Source: Treponema sp.
GTDB taxonomy: Bacteria > Spirochaetota > Spirochaetia > Treponematales > Treponemataceae
Reading direction: 5' to 3'
DNA length: 7,850 nucleotides
NCBI GenBank assembly: GCA_017421145.1
Contig: JAFOTA010000205.1
Location: 1 to 7,850, forward strand
The position numbers and the translations under genes were made by a program. The notes beneath the pieces are model-generated. The model was not told where the DNA came from, searched no databases, and worked only from the letters and a program-made list of their open reading frames with translations. Below, in pieces: positions 5,494-7,850 of the stretch. How positions within the stretch are numbered: position 1 is the stretch's first letter; every line of letters starts with the position of its first letter.

Positions 5494-6060
5494 ATGGACA
5501 ATATTTTGATTGTCAGCAACACCGCCTCAACCATGGGAATCATTTCCGATTTTATGAGGAGCGAAAATTTTTCAAGGATAATGACGGCTCAGAACGGCTC
5601 CCAGGCAAGGCGCTATATAACCGAATCTGATTTTGATTTGGTCGTGATAGACACTCCCCTCAACGATGAGTACGGCGATGAACTTGCGGTCATGGCATCG
5701 GAAAAAACGACGGCAGGAATAATACTGATAGTGGACAACAACAACGTCTACGAGATTGTAAGCCGCGTGGAAGATTTCGGAGTCTTTGCACTTTCCAAGC
5801 CGACCACCCCGGACTTTTTTTATCAGGCCGCAAAGCTTTTGACAGTCAGCAGAAAACGCCTGCGCACCCTCGAAAACGAAAACACGCGCCTCCAAAAAAA
5901 GATTGAGGAAATAAGGATCGTTGACCGTGCAAAACTTGTCCTGATCCAAGTGCTGAAGATGACCGAAAACCAAGCCCAGCACTACATCGAAAAACAGAGC
6001 ATGGACATGCGGCAGACAAGGTTGAACACTGCGGAAAACATATTGCGCACCTACGAATAA
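5494..6060 (+). CDS. ANTAR-domain regulator with degenerate receiver
   Basis: A 188-residue probable RNA-binding antiterminator. Residues 1-115 form a response-regulator receiver fold (DNILIVSN, then DLVVIDTPL with Asp53 at the phospho-acceptor position, and ALSKPTTPD with Lys102). The acidic pair usually near residues 8-9 is Ser-Asn, and the Thr/Ser switch position in GIILIVDN is not Thr or Ser, so ordinary phosphorylation is doubtful. A coiled coil (about 117-141, rich in Leu, Glu, Lys) leads into the ANTAR domain (about 140-186: DRAKLVLIQVLKMTENQAQ, then EKQSMDMRQTRLNTAENIL). Known relatives such as AmiR and NasT act on leader hairpins of nitrogen genes, and glnA-ANTAR pairs occur in clostridia. 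GGGAG at 5477-5481 is a distant ribosome binding site, so translation probably depends on coupling with glnA. No paired-hexaloop target was found in the window. Confidence 0.88.
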   Translation: MDNILIVSNTASTMGIISDFMRSENFSRIMTAQNGSQARRYITESDFDLVVIDTPLNDEYGDELAVMASEKTTAGIILIVDNNNVYEIVSRVEDFGVFALSKPTTPDFFYQAAKLLTVSRKRLRTLENENTRLQKKIEEIRIVDRAKLVLIQVLKMTENQAQHYIEKQSMDMRQTRLNTAENILRTYE

Positions 6061-6091
6061 ATCCGCTGATTTATACTTGCAGCATCAGAAC

Positions 6092-6130
6092 AAAAAAGCC
6101 GGTCTCATTTTTGAAACCGGCTTTTCTTTT
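6092..6130. terminator. Bidirectional intrinsic terminator
   Basis: The stem aaaagccggt (6094-6103) pairs perfectly with accggctttt (6116-6125) around a twelve-base loop whose edges can extend the stem. T-rich tails follow in both directions: cttttcttttt on the plus strand and a run of T (complement of 6092-6097) on the minus strand. It lies between the stop codons of the convergent ANTAR and acyl-CoA synthetase genes and can end both transcripts. Confidence 0.9.
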
Positions 6131-6140
6131 TATGTAAGAT

Positions 6141-7850
6141 TTAGTTTGCGTTTTTGTAGAGTTTTGCGATTTTGTCCTTGTAGATTTCAAGAACCTTGTG
6201 GCGCATCATCTCCTGCTTTGCGCTCAGCTCGACTCCGACTTCAAAATCTTTAGTGAACGTATCGAAGCGCGCAATTTTTTCAAACGCCTTGAATCCGTTT
6301 TTCGGGCAGACCAGATTGTTGATTTCATCGGAAATAAGCTTTTTGAATTCATCACGCTGAAGAAGTTTTTCATACGAATCTTCGGTGACGTTGTTTTCTT
6401 TTGCCCATCCTTCGACATCTTCCTGGCTAGGCATGATCAATGCAACAAGATTGCGCTGGTCCACGCCCTTTTCGTTTGTTCCGACTACGACCGCATGAAC
6501 GATGTAACGTGAAGTTTCAAGCATCTGCTCAATCGGAACCGGCTCTATGTTTTCTCCGCCCATAAGAACGATCGTATCCTTCTTTCGGCCTCGGAGCTGG
6601 ATTTCGTTATCTACGGTAAGGATCGCAAGGTCACCTGTGTCGAACCATCCGTCTTTGTCTATTACTTTTGCGGTAAGGTCATCGCGCTTGTAGTAGCCTT
6701 TCATAACCGTAGGGCCACGGAGCTGGAGATTTCCCTTGTGGCAGCGTCCCAAATCATTTCCGTCATCATCAACGACGCGGGCTTCAAGCCCACGGATAGG
6801 AGTTCCGACAGTACGGATGATAGGATCGACAATCGGACGTACACAGACGACAGGTGAAGTTTCGGTAAGCCCGTAACCTTCCACGATCTTGATTCCGCAA
6901 GCCCAGAAAAATTTATCGACCGCCTCTGGATAAGCACCGCCGCCTGCAATACCGGCACGGAAATTCTTACCGAGCATTTTCTTGAGCTTTCTGAAAACCA
7001 AAAGATTTCCGAGCATCTTCGGTGGATAAAGAAGGAGCCACGGAAGGACGAGAACCGGCCACCAAAGACCAAGCCAGTCGTTTCCAAAGCGTGCGGCCTT
7101 TCTACGGAGCTTTCTGTCTATCGCGCACCAGAGCATGGATTCAGCGACAAAAAATTTGAACAAAGCGCATGTGATGCCGCCTGTCTTGCGCATCTTTTTC
7201 CAGATTCCGTCGTACACCGCTTCCCAAACACGTGGAACGGCAGGCATAAGATGAGGGTTCATCTTTACGAAATCACCGAGCATTATGCTTCCGATCGGCT
7301 TACTGTAAATCATTCCGGCACCCTGGGTCAAAATAACGTACTCACAAGCCCTTTCAAAAACATGCCAGACAGGGAGAACGACCAAAGCCCTTTCACCCGG
7401 ATTAAGGAAGATTCTTTCATTTATGTCGTCAAGCTGCGAAATGAAATTTCCGTGCGTGAGCATTACGCCCTTCGGGGTTCCGGTTGTTCCGCTCGTAAAA
7501 ATGATTGTGGCAAGATCGTCCCACTGGCCTTTTTCAAGCTCCTGCTCCACTACATCGGGATGAAGCTTCCTCCATTCATGTCCCTGGGCAACCACATCGG
7601 CATACTGGAAAACATCGATTCCCAAATCTTTTGCACGCTTGACTTCAGCTTCATCTGCCTTGTCAAAAAGAATCACTTTTTTTACGAGAGGAATCTTGTC
7701 GTGTATGTTAAGGAACTTTTTCAGCTGCGAATTATTCTCACCGATTACGATCTCACACTCGGCGAACGAAAGTATATATGAAAGCTCCCCTTCAGTAGCA
7801 TCACAGCCGCGGGGGGTATCAACGCAGCCGATTGCGAGAAGCCCCATGTC
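6141..7850 (-). CDS. Long-chain fatty acid-CoA ligase (AMP-forming), 5'-partial
   Basis: Activates fatty acids to acyl-CoA through an acyl-AMP intermediate. Residue numbers here count from the first in-window Met (7845-7847). That Met is internal: the frame stays open to the edge (Asp codon before it) and DLGLLAIGCVDTPRGCD is the normal mid-domain sequence, so roughly 70 N-terminal residues and the start are missing. Motifs are the ATP/AMP loop IFTSGTTGTPKGVMLTHGN (116-134), AGGGAYP (301-307), EGYGLTETSPVV (323-334), FDTGDLAI (402-409) and RGRKKDTIVLMGGENIEP (419-436). A hydrophobic, Trp-rich insert (LGLWWPVLVLPWLLLYPP, 259-276) probably binds the membrane. The usual C-terminal lysine motif is replaced by ELSAKQEMMRHKV (540-552). 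In spirochaetes such enzymes serve uptake of exogenous fatty acids for phospholipids; that role is inferred. It converges on the glnA cluster and shares its terminator. Confidence 0.94.
   Translation of the reverse strand, partial: DMGLLAIGCVDTPRGCDATEGELSYILSFAECEIVIGENNSQLKKFLNIHDKIPLVKKVILFDKADEAEVKRAKDLGIDVFQYADVVAQGHEWRKLHPDVVEQELEKGQWDDLATIIFTSGTTGTPKGVMLTHGNFISQLDDINERIFLNPGERALVVLPVWHVFERACEYVILTQGAGMIYSKPIGSIMLGDFVKMNPHLMPAVPRVWEAVYDGIWKKMRKTGGITCALFKFFVAESMLWCAIDRKLRRKAARFGNDWLGLWWPVLVLPWLLLYPPKMLGNLLVFRKLKKMLGKNFRAGIAGGGAYPEAVDKFFWACGIKIVEGYGLTETSPVVCVRPIVDPIIRTVGTPIRGLEARVVDDDGNDLGRCHKGNLQLRGPTVMKGYYKRDDLTAKVIDKDGWFDTGDLAILTVDNEIQLRGRKKDTIVLMGGENIEPVPIEQMLETSRYIVHAVVVGTNEKGVDQRNLVALIMPSQEDVEGWAKENNVTEDSYEKLLQRDEFKKLISDEINNLVCPKNGFKAFEKIARFDTFTKDFEVGVELSAKQEMMRHKVLEIYKDKIAKLYKNAN

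Noticed and set aside
5082..5543. A 153-codon antisense open frame across the glnA-ANTAR junction
   Set aside because: A shadow of two clear genes; serine-rich low-complexity product with no motif.

Overview
The window looks like a spirochaete chromosome, most likely a host-associated Treponema. The evidence is a moderate-GC genome with A/T runs, the glmS-glnA-ANTAR gene order, the style of the acyl-CoA synthetase (hydrophobic insert and an unusual C-terminal motif) and the degenerate HD-GYP protein. This placement rests on protein character, since no rRNA or other taxonomic marker is present.

Layout. Positions 1-887 (+) hold a LysR-family regulator cut by the left window edge. Its stop codon lies inside a large inverted repeat. 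Positions 888-1416 hold no credible gene. They are filled by two large imperfect dyads (845-1009 and 1110-1360), a small hairpin (1364-1389) and an exact 18-bp direct repeat (831-848 and 1358-1375) that brackets the block. A good sigma-70-type promoter (1381-1409) sits at the right edge, directly against the start of a membrane-anchored, degenerate HD-GYP protein (1417-2328, +).

After 45 bp comes a tightly packed cluster: glmS (2374-4218), then three bases later a type I glutamine synthetase (4222-5487), then six bases later an ANTAR-domain regulator with a degenerate receiver (5494-6060). A bidirectional hairpin terminator (about 6092-6130) separates this cluster from a convergent long-chain acyl-CoA synthetase (6141-7850, -), which is cut by the right edge.

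How the genes fit together. GlnA makes glutamine, GlmS spends it on glucosamine-6-phosphate for the cell wall, and the ANTAR protein is a plausible RNA-binding antiterminator for nitrogen genes. The coding genes belong to known families. The part least explained by known features is the palindrome-rich block at 831-1390, which appears to have given the LysR protein a new C-terminal tail and the HD-GYP gene an unusual, possibly leaderless, start. It could be a non-autonomous mobile element or a structured RNA locus, and I cannot decide which from sequence alone.
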